64,000 nt of DNA from Amycolatopsis alba DSM 44262 (GCF_000384215.1 NZ_KB913032.1:6905605-6969604); one strand, 5' to 3'. Shown: positions 8,749-17,698, numbered from the stretch's first letter. Notes: generated by a model from the sequence alone, not told the origin. A program made the numbers and translations.

Positions 8749-9738
8749 TCAGGTACCGAGAAAGTCGGGTACGTGAGTACCCAGGCCGCTTTCGCGGGCA
8801 CGCCGGTGGACGAGATCCGCGAGGGCGAGGTCCAAAGCACCGAGACCGAAGGGCGAGAAAACGGTGAGGGTGTCCGGGTTTCGCCGGTATCGGTCGCCGT
8901 CGAGGAGGAGTTCGCCGAGCGAGTGGGCGATGAAGTCGCGGTTGCCTGCCTGTTGCTCCGCGAGATGCAGCGACGTGGCGGCACGGCAGACGTGGTCGGC
9001 GTCGTCGACGACGTTGGTGCTCGCCAGGATCGTCTCCGGGGTGAGGTCGCGCAGCGACAGGTGCAGGATCAACGCTCCCGGCTGACAGCGGGCGACGTCC
9101 AGATGCGGGACCGTGGCGCTGGTCGCCAGGGACACCAGCGGATGTGCGGCGAGGGCGTCCTCGACCCGTGTGACGACGTCGACCTTCATCTCCGGCCAGC
9201 GGGTGGTGCACCGGTCCGCGAAAGCGGTCGACCGCGCCTGGTCGAGGTCGAACACGGTGACCGAGTCCAGCCCGGCGTACAGGGCGCGCAGGAACGACAG
9301 AACCTCGAAGTTGATCACGCCGCATCCGATGAGGGACACCCCGGAGCCGGTCGCGCCGAGGGTGACGGCGGCGACCGCCGCGCTCGCCGCGGTGCGCCGT
9401 GCCGAGATGGTCGCGCCCTCGAGGAACACCTCGGGATGGCCGGTCCGCATCGAATTGAGAATGATCGCCGCCGACGCCCGGTCCATCCCGGCCTGGACGT
9501 TGCCGGGGAACGACGACACCCACTTGACGCCGGCGACCGGCGCCTCGGGTGTGTCCAGATACGCGGGCAGCGCGATGATCCGGTTCCGGTCGTCGCCGGG
9601 GAACCGCAGGAACACCGAATGCGGAATGGCGGACCGGCCTTGGGTGTGCAGGACATAAGCCGTGCGCACGGCCGCCAGCACTTCTTGCTCCGCACCGTCG
9701 AGAATCCGCCGGACATCGCCATGGGACAGGATCAGCAT
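8749..9738 (-). CDS. sbnB: SbnB-like N-(2-amino-2-carboxyethyl)-L-glutamate dehydrogenase
   Basis: A 329-residue ornithine cyclodeaminase/mu-crystallin family protein. With SbnA it should form L-2,3-diaminopropionate: SbnA joins O-phosphoserine and glutamate, and SbnB oxidatively releases diaminopropionate and 2-oxoglutarate. Support comes from the SbnB-like N-terminus (LILSHGDVRRIL, HSVFLRFPGD, RIIALPAYL), the GVKWVSSFPGN segment and a Rossmann motif VSLIGCGVINFEV. A cognate sbnA lies in the same cluster at 27902-28909. It is the last gene of a five-gene minus-strand operon, 78 bases after the LanB-like gene. A plain ornithine cyclodeaminase is the alternative, but pairing with SbnA makes diaminopropionate synthesis the better reading. 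Confidence 0.85.
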   Translation of the reverse strand: MLILSHGDVRRILDGAEQEVLAAVRTAYVLHTQGRSAIPHSVFLRFPGDDRNRIIALPAYLDTPEAPVAGVKWVSSFPGNVQAGMDRASAAIILNSMRTGHPEVFLEGATISARRTAASAAVAAVTLGATGSGVSLIGCGVINFEVLSFLRALYAGLDSVTVFDLDQARSTAFADRCTTRWPEMKVDVVTRVEDALAAHPLVSLATSATVPHLDVARCQPGALILHLSLRDLTPETILASTNVVDDADHVCRAATSLHLAEQQAGNRDFIAHSLGELLLDGDRYRRNPDTLTVFSPFGLGALDLALADLVHRRARESGLGTHVPDFLGT

Positions 9739-9816
9739 GTCCTCAGCCTGACGGGCGGCCGTCGGCTTTCGCAGGGAAGAAAGCGCAGAAAACCCGACCG
9801 GGAATTCTTCCGGTGG

Positions 9817-12054
9817 TCAGCGGTGCACGGCGACGAAACGCAGTTCGGAGGTGTACCGATTTCCTTTGTCGTCGGTGAGCCACGCCTGCTCGGGCGAGGG
9901 CAGCATCTCCGTGATCGACAACCGGCCGCCCGGATCCTGCCGTGCCAGCCGCCGCATGGCCTTGGCGAAGATGTTCACATACACCGGGGCGTCGAAGTCC
10001 ACATAGAACGGACGAGGCTCCCCCGCCGAAACCACGAACACGAACCTCGGAAGTCCCAGTCCTTCACGCCACCGGCGAGCCAGCACGAACCGCCGCGCCT
10101 CCGACTTCTCCGACACAAAACCCAGGGACTCCACCGGAACCGACCACGACTCCCGCGCCACCACCAGCTTGTCCACCGTCACCCGCGGCGAATGGTCCGC
10201 GTCGGGCATGATCCGGAACAGGTCCATCGCCAGCGTGGTCAGCACGTGACCGAACGCGTCGAGCACGTCGAACTCCGCGCCGTCCGGTAATACGGCGACC
10301 AGCCGGTCCCCGCGTGCTTCCACCAGGACGTCGGCACTGAGCACCGCCCGCTCGCGCTCCGGATCGACCGTGTGGTCGACCAGGGCCACGTAGTAGTCCT
10401 CAGGCCGGTCCAACGAGTAGCGGATCCGGGCGGAAAGCCGGGACCGGTGTTCCTTGGGCAGCATCGGCAGCAGACGCGGGCCGGGAAAGTCGGCCGCGGT
10501 CTCGTCGAGCAGCTCACCGCGCGCCGGGTGCTGGTTGACGAACAGCGAAGCACCGAGGGTGTTCGACGCGACGTGCAGTTCGCCGAGCACCCACTCGTTG
10601 TCGGTGCCGGGAACGACGAACACGTCAGGACTGAGGTAGCGGGCCATGTCCCAGCCGGGGACCGGATCGCCGAACTCGTCCCGCACCCGGTCCGCGATGT
10701 CCACATGGGACAACCTGACGCGCCGGGCTCCCTCGGGGACGTCGAGGATGCGTGCCCACCGGGCGGACAGCTCCCGGCGGAGCGCCTCGGCCTCGGTCAC
10801 CGCCGAGCCGTGCAGGATCGGCATGCACGCGAACCAGAACGCGGCCAGGCCGACCGTACCGGCCGCCGTCAGGTCGGTGTGGACCCTCCGCGCGTGGCTC
10901 AGTACCGCGTCGGCGAGCCGCGCGGTCAACCAGGTCGCGCTGGTCAGTAGCAGGTCGACCGGCGCGAGCTCGGCCAGCAGGTCCGTGCCGAGCCGCGCCC
11001 GCGCCGCCCGGACACAGTCGGAATAGACCAGGCCGCGGCACGGGGCGGTGTTCGTGCCCTTGGCGCGAGTGGCCGCCGAACCGGTCATCGTCGTGAAGTC
11101 GCTCTCCAGCGCGGCGAGTTCCCCAGGAAGCTCCGCGGAGGTCGACGTCCGCACCCGATCACGGCCGCGTTCCAGCTCGTCCAGCCAGGCGAGCCACTGC
11201 TCCCGGAGACCGGTCTCGCCGACGGACGCCAGCCAGGTTCGCAAGTACCGTTCGGGATGCGCGCTCGCCGGGACGTCCAGCCGCCAGACGACCACCTTGA
11301 GCCGCACCAGTTCCGTCACGGCGGCGGCCACGTCGATCGCCGGGCCCAGCTCCTGCTGGATTTTCCGCGCCGAGCGGAGTCCGTCGCACAGTTCGAGAAC
11401 GGGGCGGAGTTCCGCGGGAATCGCCTGGGGTGGCCTGCCCGGCAGATGGGCCAGGTCACCGGTCACCCGCACGAAGGGCACCCGGCGGGGCGCCACCCAG
11501 TCCCGCGACCGCGGATCGTCGCCGATCGCGCGGGCCACCGCGTCGACCGCCCAACTGGCGAAGTAGACGTTCGACGTCGTGATCAGCCCGGAACCGGGCT
11601 CGACCTCGACTCCGTTCGCCGACTCGGCCCAGCGGCCCCAGCCCACCGGGCCGAAGAAACCGATCGTGTCGTTCTTCACGCAGAACCGCTGCCAGTACTG
11701 CGCGACCAGCTCTTCACGCTGCCGGGGTTTGCTGGTCCGGCCCGCCACCGACGGCTTCCACGCGAGGAAGGACTCGACACCGGTTCGCCAGATGGTGGAG
11801 TTCTGCCACTCGACCGCGTCCCGGAAACCCGGCGAGGACGCGATCGACTGGAGCTCGACGGCCGTTTCCACGGCCGTCGTCGCGAACTGTTTCTCGAACA
11901 CGTCCCACGCGGCCCCGGACAGCCCCGCGTCGAGCCGGTCCGCGGCCGCCGCGAGTCCTTCCTCCGCGAGCCTCAGCACGCCCGCCGCGGGGAAACCCGC
12001 GCCCCGCACCGCGAACTGGTCCCACAGCCGCCATTTTCCGCTCAACCAGACCAT
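9817..12054 (-). CDS. LanB-like (lanthipeptide dehydratase/PEARL-type) protein 1
   Basis: A 745-residue protein resembling the glutamylation domain of class I lanthipeptide dehydratases, which use aminoacyl-tRNA to modify a peptide. Recognised segments are WRLWDQFAVRGAGFPAAGVL at the N-terminus, WQRFCVKNDTIGFFGPVGWG, RRVPFVRVTGD, and a C-terminal ESWSVPVESLGF / GLPRFVFV / PFYVDFDAP region. The C-terminal elimination domain of full LanB enzymes (about 300 residues) is absent, so it resembles split dehydratases or PEARLs. The ATG at 12054 has GAGGAG about 10 bases upstream. Leu589 is a TTA codon (10288-10290). The last roughly 125 residues are nearly identical to the paralogue at 12997-15291, while earlier parts are clearly divergent. 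Its substrate in an NRPS cluster is unknown. Confidence 0.8.
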   Translation of the reverse strand: MVWLSGKWRLWDQFAVRGAGFPAAGVLRLAEEGLAAAADRLDAGLSGAAWDVFEKQFATTAVETAVELQSIASSPGFRDAVEWQNSTIWRTGVESFLAWKPSVAGRTSKPRQREELVAQYWQRFCVKNDTIGFFGPVGWGRWAESANGVEVEPGSGLITTSNVYFASWAVDAVARAIGDDPRSRDWVAPRRVPFVRVTGDLAHLPGRPPQAIPAELRPVLELCDGLRSARKIQQELGPAIDVAAAVTELVRLKVVVWRLDVPASAHPERYLRTWLASVGETGLREQWLAWLDELERGRDRVRTSTSAELPGELAALESDFTTMTGSAATRAKGTNTAPCRGLVYSDCVRAARARLGTDLLAELAPVDLLLTSATWLTARLADAVLSHARRVHTDLTAAGTVGLAAFWFACMPILHGSAVTEAEALRRELSARWARILDVPEGARRVRLSHVDIADRVRDEFGDPVPGWDMARYLSPDVFVVPGTDNEWVLGELHVASNTLGASLFVNQHPARGELLDETAADFPGPRLLPMLPKEHRSRLSARIRYSLDRPEDYYVALVDHTVDPERERAVLSADVLVEARGDRLVAVLPDGAEFDVLDAFGHVLTTLAMDLFRIMPDADHSPRVTVDKLVVARESWSVPVESLGFVSEKSEARRFVLARRWREGLGLPRFVFVVSAGEPRPFYVDFDAPVYVNIFAKAMRRLARQDPGGRLSITEMLPSPEQAWLTDDKGNRYTSELRFVAVHR

Positions 12055-12073
12055 GTCGGCAACGCTCCTCGGG

Positions 12074-13000
12074 CTAGCGGACATCGGCGCGGCAGCGCCG
12101 CGGGGTGTTCCCACCGGACACGATGGCGACGGCACGGCCGGTGAACCGCGTCCGCAGGGCACCGGCGAGGGCGACGCTCCCACTCGGTTCGGCCTCGACC
12201 CCGTCGCGACGCAGCAGTTCCATCGCCGCCAGGATCTCTTCGTCGGTCACCTCGATCAGCTCGTCGACCCGGCGCTGGATGATCGGGAACGGGATCTCGC
12301 CCGGCCGCTGACCGCGGAGCCCGTCGGCCACCGTGCGGGACGGCGGCAGCTCGACCGGGCATCCGGCCGCCAGTGAACGGGCGTAGCGCCGGGCCGTCGC
12401 CGGCTCCACGCCGACGATCCGGGGTGTTCCGCGCAGTCCCTCGGCGGCCAGGCACACGCCCGCCAGCAGGCCACCACCGCCGGTCGGCACGAAGATCACG
12501 TCGAGGTCCGGGACGGCGTCGAACACTTCCAGCCCGACCGTGCCCGCTCCGGCGACCACCGACCGGTGATCCGAGGACGGCACGAACGCCGCGCCGGTGC
12601 GGGCCGCGTGCTCGCGTGCGTACCGATCCCGGTCAGCCACCCCTCCTGGCACCTCGATCACCCGTGCGCCGAGCCTGCCGATGGTGGCCGCTTTGACGGC
12701 GGCCGCGCCACCGGCGACGACGACCGTCACCTCGACCCCCAGCTCGGCGCCGAGCCGGGCGACCGCGATCCCGTGATTGCCCGACGAGCCGGTCACGACG
12801 TGGGTGGTGGCCAGGTCGAGCATCGCGTTCGCGGCGCCGCGGGTCTTGAACGAGCCACCATGCTGCAGATGTTCGGCCTTGAGCAGGATCCCTGGCAGGC
12901 CGTCCGGCGCCAGCAGCGGCGTGTGCCGGATCCGGCCCGCGGTCCGCCTCGCCGCCGTCACCACGTCCGCCGCGCCGAGCGGGGGTGCTTCGACGGTCAT
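12074..13000 (-). CDS. PLP-dependent threonine/serine ammonia-lyase-like enzyme
   Basis: A 308-residue fold-type II PLP enzyme like threonine dehydratase and serine racemase. Seen: the PLP lysine in LQHGGSFKTRGA, the SSGNHG phosphate-neighbouring loop, the glycine-rich TGGGGLLAG loop, and a C-terminal EPSGSVALAGAL plus a Ser-Gly-Gly-Asn cofactor end (VSGGNT). No regulatory ACT domain is present, so it is the short, catabolic or biosynthetic type. Its ATG overlaps the stop of the upstream LanB-like gene (ATGA at 12997-13000), and it sits 20 bases before the next LanB-like gene, so all three are likely co-translated. Possible roles are deamination, dehydration or racemisation of a hydroxy amino acid for the peptide; the exact substrate cannot be read from the sequence. 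Confidence 0.85.
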   Translation of the reverse strand: MTVEAPPLGAADVVTAARRTAGRIRHTPLLAPDGLPGILLKAEHLQHGGSFKTRGAANAMLDLATTHVVTGSSGNHGIAVARLGAELGVEVTVVVAGGAAAVKAATIGRLGARVIEVPGGVADRDRYAREHAARTGAAFVPSSDHRSVVAGAGTVGLEVFDAVPDLDVIFVPTGGGGLLAGVCLAAEGLRGTPRIVGVEPATARRYARSLAAGCPVELPPSRTVADGLRGQRPGEIPFPIIQRRVDELIEVTDEEILAAMELLRRDGVEAEPSGSVALAGALRTRFTGRAVAIVSGGNTPRRCRADVR

Positions 13001-15291
13001 CGGACGGACTGGTCGACCGCGACGAAGCGTAGTTCGGAGGTGTACCGATTCCCCTTGTCGTCGGTCAGCCACGCCTGCTCCGGTGAGGGCAGCATTTCGG
13101 TGATCGACAACCGGCCGTCCGGATCCTGACGCGCCAGCCGCCGCACCGCCTTCGCGAAGATGTTCACGAATACCGGGGCGTCGAAATCCACATAGAACGG
13201 ACGAGGCTCCCCCGGCGAAACCACGAACACAAACCTGGGAAGTCCCAACGCGTCACGCCACCGGCGAGCCAGCACGAACCGCCGCGCCTCCGACTTCTCG
13301 GAGACGAAATCCAGGGATTCCACCGGAACCGACCACGACTCCCGCGCCACCACCAGCTTGTCCACCGTCACCCGTGGCGAATGGCCGGCGCGGGGGCGCA
13401 AAGCGAACCGGTCCATGACCCGGTTGGTCATCGCGTTGCTGAACACGTCGAGCAGGTCGAACTCCGCGCCGTCGGGCAGCACGGCCACCAGCCGGTCGTC
13501 CCGTTCTTCCACCAGGACGTCGGCGCTGAGCGCCGTCCGTCCCCGTTCCGGATCGACCGTGTGGTCGACCAGGGCCACGTAGTAGTCCTCAGGCCGGTCC
13601 AGCGAGATCCGGCTGCGCGCCGACCATCGCGGCGGCTGTTCCTTCGGCAGCATCGGCAGCAGACGCGGACCGGGGAAGTCGACCGCGGTCTCGGCGAACA
13701 GCCGCCGGGCGTCCGGATGCTGCATCACCCACAACGACGTACTGGCGGTGTTCATCGCGACGTGCAGCTCGCCGAGGACCAGCTCGAAGTTCCCTCGCGC
13801 GACCTCGTCGGCGTCGTCGGCCACGACCAGGACGTCCGGGCTGACGTAACGGGCTTGCGGCCAGCTCGGACCGGTTTCCCCGAACTCCTCCCGGACCCGG
13901 TCCGCGATGTCCACACTGGACAGACGGACGCGGCGGCTGTCCACGGATACCCCCAGGATCCGTGCCCAGCGTTCTCGCAGCTCGTCCTGGATGCGGTCGA
14001 TGTCGGCGATCGAACCGCCGTGCGGGGCGGGCAGGCACTCCATCCACAACGACGCGAGGTCCACGCTCCCGTCCTGTTCGCGCAAGCGGTCGTACGCCTG
14101 CCGGATCCGGTCCCCGACGGCTCGCGCGAACCGGCCCGTCATCCAGCGGGCGGCGGTGAGGCACAGGGCCAGCGGAGTCAGCTCGTCGCGGATCGCGGCG
14201 CCGATCCGGACCGTGGCGGACCGGCGGCAGTCGGCGTAGATCAGGGCCCGGCACGGTGCGGTGCGCGTGCCCTTGGCGCGTTGCGCCGCGACCTCGGTCA
14301 GCGCCTCGAACTCGTTCTCCAGCGCGGTGAACGCCGCGGACAAGGCGGTGGCGTCGGCGCCCGCCGCCTTGATCCGGTCTCTCCCGTGTTCGAGGACCGC
14401 CACTTTGGACAACCCGTCCCGCCGCAGTTCCGGGTCCGTGACCCGCTCCAGAACCGACCGCAGGTATTGTTCGGGATACGCGCAGGTCGGCACCTCCAGC
14501 CGCCACACGATCAGCCGCCGCCGTCGCAATTCGTCCAAAATGGACATCACGATCTCTTCGGTCGTTTCCTGTCCGAGCTGTGCCGCGATCTCCGCTGGAC
14601 GGCGGGTTCCGTCGCAGCGCGCGAGCACCTCCCGCTCCTGCGGGTGAAGCCGGTCCGGACGCCGTCCTGGCATCCGCGCCACGTCCCCGGTGACCCGGAC
14701 GAACGACACTCGGCGTGGCGCGATCCAGGTCCGCAGCCGAGGATCGGCGCCGACCGTGCGCGCGACCGCGTCCACCGCCCAGCTCGAGAAATAGACGTTC
14801 GACTCGGCGACCAGGCCGGAGCCCGGTTCGACGACGACCCCGTCGGCCGACTCGTCCCAGCGGCCCCAGCCCACCGGCCCGAAGAAACCGATCGTGTCGT
14901 TCTTCACGCAGAACCGCTGCCAGTAGTGCGCGACCAGCTCCTCGCGTTCGCGCCGCTTGCTGGTGCGCCCGTCCACCGAGGGGTCCCACGCCAGGAACAA
15001 GCCGATCCCGCGCTGCAGAAGGGCGGGATTCTGCCACGCCACCGCGGCCTGGAAATCCGGCAACGCGGCGATCTCCTGCAATTCCTTGACGTTGTCCACC
15101 ATCGCTCCGGCGAACAATTCCTCGAACGCGGTCCACTCGGGGCCTGTCCTGTTGGCGAGTCCGTCCGCCGCCTCGGCGAGCCCGAACGGCGCCAGTCGCA
15201 GCACGCCGGCGGCGGGGAAGCCGGGGCCACGCAGGGCGAACTCCCTCCACAGCCGCCATTCGCCACCCGGCAGCAGGACGTCTTCAGGCAT
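12997..15291 (-). CDS. LanB-like (lanthipeptide dehydratase/PEARL-type) protein 2
   Basis: A 764-residue paralogue of the LanB-like protein at 9817-12054. It shares the WRLWREFALRGPGFPAAGVL start, WQRFCVKNDTIGFFGPVGWG, RRVSFVRVTGD, and a LELVLGELHVAMNT segment in the middle. As in its paralogue, no elimination domain is present. Its start overlaps the end of the carbamoyltransferase gene by 8 bases, and its stop overlaps the PLP-enzyme start by 4, showing translational coupling. Class I dehydratase glutamylation domains and PEARLs take an amino acid from tRNA; if this holds here, the proteins would add amino acids to a peptide or a carrier-bound intermediate (inference). No ribosomal precursor gene was found nearby. 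Confidence 0.8.
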   Translation of the reverse strand: MPEDVLLPGGEWRLWREFALRGPGFPAAGVLRLAPFGLAEAADGLANRTGPEWTAFEELFAGAMVDNVKELQEIAALPDFQAAVAWQNPALLQRGIGLFLAWDPSVDGRTSKRREREELVAHYWQRFCVKNDTIGFFGPVGWGRWDESADGVVVEPGSGLVAESNVYFSSWAVDAVARTVGADPRLRTWIAPRRVSFVRVTGDVARMPGRRPDRLHPQEREVLARCDGTRRPAEIAAQLGQETTEEIVMSILDELRRRRLIVWRLEVPTCAYPEQYLRSVLERVTDPELRRDGLSKVAVLEHGRDRIKAAGADATALSAAFTALENEFEALTEVAAQRAKGTRTAPCRALIYADCRRSATVRIGAAIRDELTPLALCLTAARWMTGRFARAVGDRIRQAYDRLREQDGSVDLASLWMECLPAPHGGSIADIDRIQDELRERWARILGVSVDSRRVRLSSVDIADRVREEFGETGPSWPQARYVSPDVLVVADDADEVARGNFELVLGELHVAMNTASTSLWVMQHPDARRLFAETAVDFPGPRLLPMLPKEQPPRWSARSRISLDRPEDYYVALVDHTVDPERGRTALSADVLVEERDDRLVAVLPDGAEFDLLDVFSNAMTNRVMDRFALRPRAGHSPRVTVDKLVVARESWSVPVESLDFVSEKSEARRFVLARRWRDALGLPRFVFVVSPGEPRPFYVDFDAPVFVNIFAKAVRRLARQDPDGRLSITEMLPSPEQAWLTDDKGNRYTSELRFVAVDQSVR

Positions 15292-16225
15292 CGCGCACCG
15301 GACCCGCGCACCATTCGAGTACGGCCCGTGCGCTGTGGTACTTGTTCTCCGCCAGGGTGAACGCGAGACTCGCCGGTCCGTCGAGGACCTCCGCGGCGAC
15401 CTCCTCCCCGCGGTGCGCGGGAAGGTCGTGGAGGAACACTTTCGCGCCGGACGCGGCCATCACTGCCTCGTCGACGTGGAACGGGGCGAACACTTCGCGC
15501 CAGTCCTCGGTGTGTTTGACCGTTCCGGTGGTCTGCCACCTCGTGGTATAGACGGCGTCGACGACCGGGAGCGCGGCCATGTCGTGCCGCTCCTCCACCA
15601 GTGCGCCATTGCGCTTGGCGTTGAGTTCGGCCCGGTCCAGAAACCGTTGTTCGAGGCCATAGCCCGTCGGCGTGCGCAGGTAGAGAGCCGTGTCGGTGTA
15701 GCGGGACAACGCCAGAGCCAACGCCGAAGCGGTGTTGTTGCCCTCGCCGACGTAGAGCACGCGCAACCCTTCGACCCGGCCGAACCGCTGGGTGAGCGTG
15801 GTGAGGTCGGCCAGAGCCTGAGTGGGGTGCTCGTCCGCGCACATCGCGTTGATCACGGCCATCCGCCTGCTCACGGCATAGGCACGAAGCTCGGCCTCGC
15901 CGCCTGATGTCCGCACCACGAGCATGTCGAGCATCTTCGACAACACGGCGGCGGTGTCCTCGATGGTCTCGCCGGTGTTCTCCTGAAGATCACCGGGACC
16001 GTAATTGATCAGCTTGGCGCCGAGCCGGAGTGCGCCGGCGGAGAATGACGTCCGCGTTCTGGTCGAGGTTTTACGAAACAAAATACCCGCGACCGAATCG
16101 CGTAACGGTCGTTCGTCCGTCCGGTGGCCGAGTGCGTACTCGACTCCGCGACCGACGATCCATCGCAGGTCTTCGTCGTCGAGATCATTGATGGAGATCA
16201 AGTGGCGGCGCGCTGGTTCGGCCAT
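15284..16225 (-). CDS. Ornithine carbamoyltransferase homologue with altered amine-substrate motifs
   Basis: A 313-residue member of the aspartate/ornithine carbamoyltransferase family. The carbamoyl-phosphate motif is intact (FRKTSTRTRTSF), as is the HPTQALADL motif. The ornithine-contacting motifs differ. The usual HCLP is HDLP (VFLHDLPAHRGEEV), and the SMG loop expected after DAVYT-xx-W reads TTG. The Cys-to-Asp and SMG-to-TTG changes argue for an amine other than ornithine. With diaminopropionate genes in the cluster, 3-ureidoalanine is a plausible product (inference; VioL of viomycin is a related precedent). It is the first gene of the minus-strand precursor operon, with GGAGG five bases before the ATG at 16225, and is divergent from the LuxR pair. 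Confidence 0.82.
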   Translation of the reverse strand: MAEPARRHLISINDLDDEDLRWIVGRGVEYALGHRTDERPLRDSVAGILFRKTSTRTRTSFSAGALRLGAKLINYGPGDLQENTGETIEDTAAVLSKMLDMLVVRTSGGEAELRAYAVSRRMAVINAMCADEHPTQALADLTTLTQRFGRVEGLRVLYVGEGNNTASALALALSRYTDTALYLRTPTGYGLEQRFLDRAELNAKRNGALVEERHDMAALPVVDAVYTTRWQTTGTVKHTEDWREVFAPFHVDEAVMAASGAKVFLHDLPAHRGEEVAAEVLDGPASLAFTLAENKYHSARAVLEWCAGPVRDA

Positions 16226-16481
16226 GACAACCTCCGAAGTGTGCTCGACTCAGCCTGGTGCCGGAGGCCTTGGCATGGCAGGGAAAGAGCGGCAACATCC
16301 GCACGGGCACCGGCTGCGCGTTTGTCCCTGCGTCCCCGAACGGCGTCGTGACTACGGTGAAATTCACGCGAAGTGAGCAATGAATCGTTGCGGAAAATCT
16401 CGATTTCATGCTTAGTGAGGAAGACAACCGGCCGCCTACCCGATGAAAATGGGCGGCGGTTGTACGGGGAAGGGGAAAAGG
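16226..16481. promoter_or_regulatory. Divergent promoter region between precursor operon and LuxR pair
   Basis: 256 bases separating the start of the carbamoyltransferase operon (minus) from the first LuxR-type regulator (plus). The centre (about 16360-16430) is AT-richer than its surroundings and contains AATCG and CGATT half sites 13 bases apart. Promoters for both directions must lie here; no exact -10/-35 could be fixed by eye. Confidence 0.5.
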
Positions 16482-17102
16482 ATGGGAGAGCCCGCAAGGG
16501 TGAGTGTGGACGCGGCCGATCCGGTACTCGAAGCGGGTATCGGCTGCACACTCAACGGCAGCCCGGAACTCACCGTGGTGACGAACGGCGAGGAATCGGA
16601 CGCGACGGTCGTGGTCGTCGACCTCGTGGACGACAAGGTGCTCGACGTGGTGCACTCCATCCGGAACCAGCCGCACCGCCCGGAGATCGTGCTGCTGGCC
16701 ACCGAACTGTCGCCGGGCGAGGCGCTGCACGCGATCGCGGCGGGCGCGCACGGCCTGCTGCGCCGCCGAGAGGCCAGCGCGAACCGGCTTTCCCGCGCGG
16801 TGCTCGCCGCCGTCGTCGGCGACTGCACCATGCCACCGGACCTGATCGACCGGGTACTCGAACAGGGCATGGAGAACCAGACACCCACCGCGCCGCAGGC
16901 CTGGGCCCGCGGCGGGCTCAACGAACGCGAGCACGCCGTGCTGCGCCTCGTCGCCGAGGGCTACGAAACCGACGAGATCGCCCGGCGGCTGTCCTACTCG
17001 GCGCGCACCGTGACGGCCGTCGTGCACGACATCACCCAGCGGTTCAGGCTGCGCAACCGGGCCCACGCCGTGGCCTACGCACTACGGGCGAGGCTGCTGT
17101 GA
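16482..17102 (+). CDS. LuxR/NarL-type regulator 1, response-regulator-like
   Basis: A 206-residue protein with a receiver-like N-terminal part and a LuxR-type helix-turn-helix at about residues 140-206 (LNEREHAVLRLVAEGYETDEIA, then SARTVTAVVHDITQRF). The receiver part keeps an Asp in VVVVDLVDD, about where the phospho-acceptor should sit, but the N-terminal acidic pocket is poorly conserved. No histidine kinase is nearby, so it is probably an orphan, cluster-situated regulator. The ATG at 16482 follows a GGGGAAAAGG stretch; an earlier in-frame ATG at 16443 has no such site. Its stop overlaps the GTG of the next regulator gene (GTGA at 17099-17102), so the two are coupled and may act together. 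Confidence 0.82.
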   Translation: MGEPARVSVDAADPVLEAGIGCTLNGSPELTVVTNGEESDATVVVVDLVDDKVLDVVHSIRNQPHRPEIVLLATELSPGEALHAIAAGAHGLLRRREASANRLSRAVLAAVVGDCTMPPDLIDRVLEQGMENQTPTAPQAWARGGLNEREHAVLRLVAEGYETDEIARRLSYSARTVTAVVHDITQRFRLRNRAHAVAYALRARLL

Positions 17103-17689
17103 TCAGCGTGCAGGTCTACGCGGCAGGCGCGCTCGTCCGGGAGGCCGTGGTCGCGAAGCTGAGACAGGCGGAGATCCTCGTCGCGGCCGCGGCGGACACC
17201 GTGGTGGTAGCCGCCGGCGGCACGATCGACGAGGCGTTGACAGCCTGTCCCGCCACCCTCCGCGCGGCGGGAGATCGGCTGATCGTCGCCGCGGACACGC
17301 TCAGCCCGGCCGGTGTCCTCCGCGCCTTCCGGGCCGGAGCACGAATCCTGCTGCAGACTCCCGAAACGACTCCTGCCCAGTTCAGCGCCGCCGTGCACTC
17401 GGCCGTGCACGGGGAAAGCCGGCTGCCCTACGGGCTGCTTGTCCGGTTGCTCAGCGGTGGCGCCGAACTGTCCCTGCCCATCGGGGTCCATCCGGTCGCG
17501 CCCTTGACCGAGCGGCAGCTCACGGTGCTCACCCTGATGGCGGACGGACACGGCAACGCCGACATCGCACGGAAGCTGTCCTGTTCGGAGCACACCGTGA
17601 AGAACGTCATCTACGAACTGATGGCGCGGCTTCAGGTGCGCAACCGTGCCCACGCGGTCGCCCACGCGGTCCGCGCGGGGCTGATCTGA
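17099..17689 (+). CDS. LuxR/NarL-type regulator 2, degenerate receiver
   Basis: A 196-residue partner of the preceding regulator. The C-terminus is a LuxR-type helix-turn-helix (LTERQLTVLTLMADGHGNADIA, SEHTVKNVIYELMARLQVRNRAHAV). The N-terminal receiver-like part has VVVAAGG where a phospho-acceptor Asp is expected, so phosphorylation is unlikely. The GTG start at 17099 overlaps the upstream stop. Both proteins end in a near-identical RNRAHAV-xx-AxRA-L tail, pointing to a tandem duplication followed by divergence. It is probably a pathway-specific regulator of the peptide cluster; regulators of this pseudo-receiver type are commonly controlled by other means than phosphorylation. It is convergent with the amidase gene, 9 bases apart. 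Confidence 0.82.
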   Translation: MISVQVYAAGALVREAVVAKLRQAEILVAAAADTVVVAAGGTIDEALTACPATLRAAGDRLIVAADTLSPAGVLRAFRAGARILLQTPETTPAQFSAAVHSAVHGESRLPYGLLVRLLSGGAELSLPIGVHPVAPLTERQLTVLTLMADGHGNADIARKLSCSEHTVKNVIYELMARLQVRNRAHAVAHAVRAGLI

Positions 17690-17698
17690 CCGGCGGGC

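Noticed and set aside
5882..8776. Very long open frame on the plus strand overlapping the NB-ARC/KAP gene in another frame
   Set aside because: Arg/Pro/Gly-rich translation without motifs; it is a shadow of the real gene caused by high GC at third positions.
9739..16481. Search for a ribosomal precursor peptide next to the LanB-like genes
   Set aside because: Gaps are too short apart from 16226-16481, and that gap has no frame with a leader/core-like sequence and ribosome site.
16443..16481. Upstream ATG (16443) for the first LuxR-type regulator
   Set aside because: The extension is Gly/Lys-rich, and the GGGGAAAAGG site fits the ATG at 16482 better.
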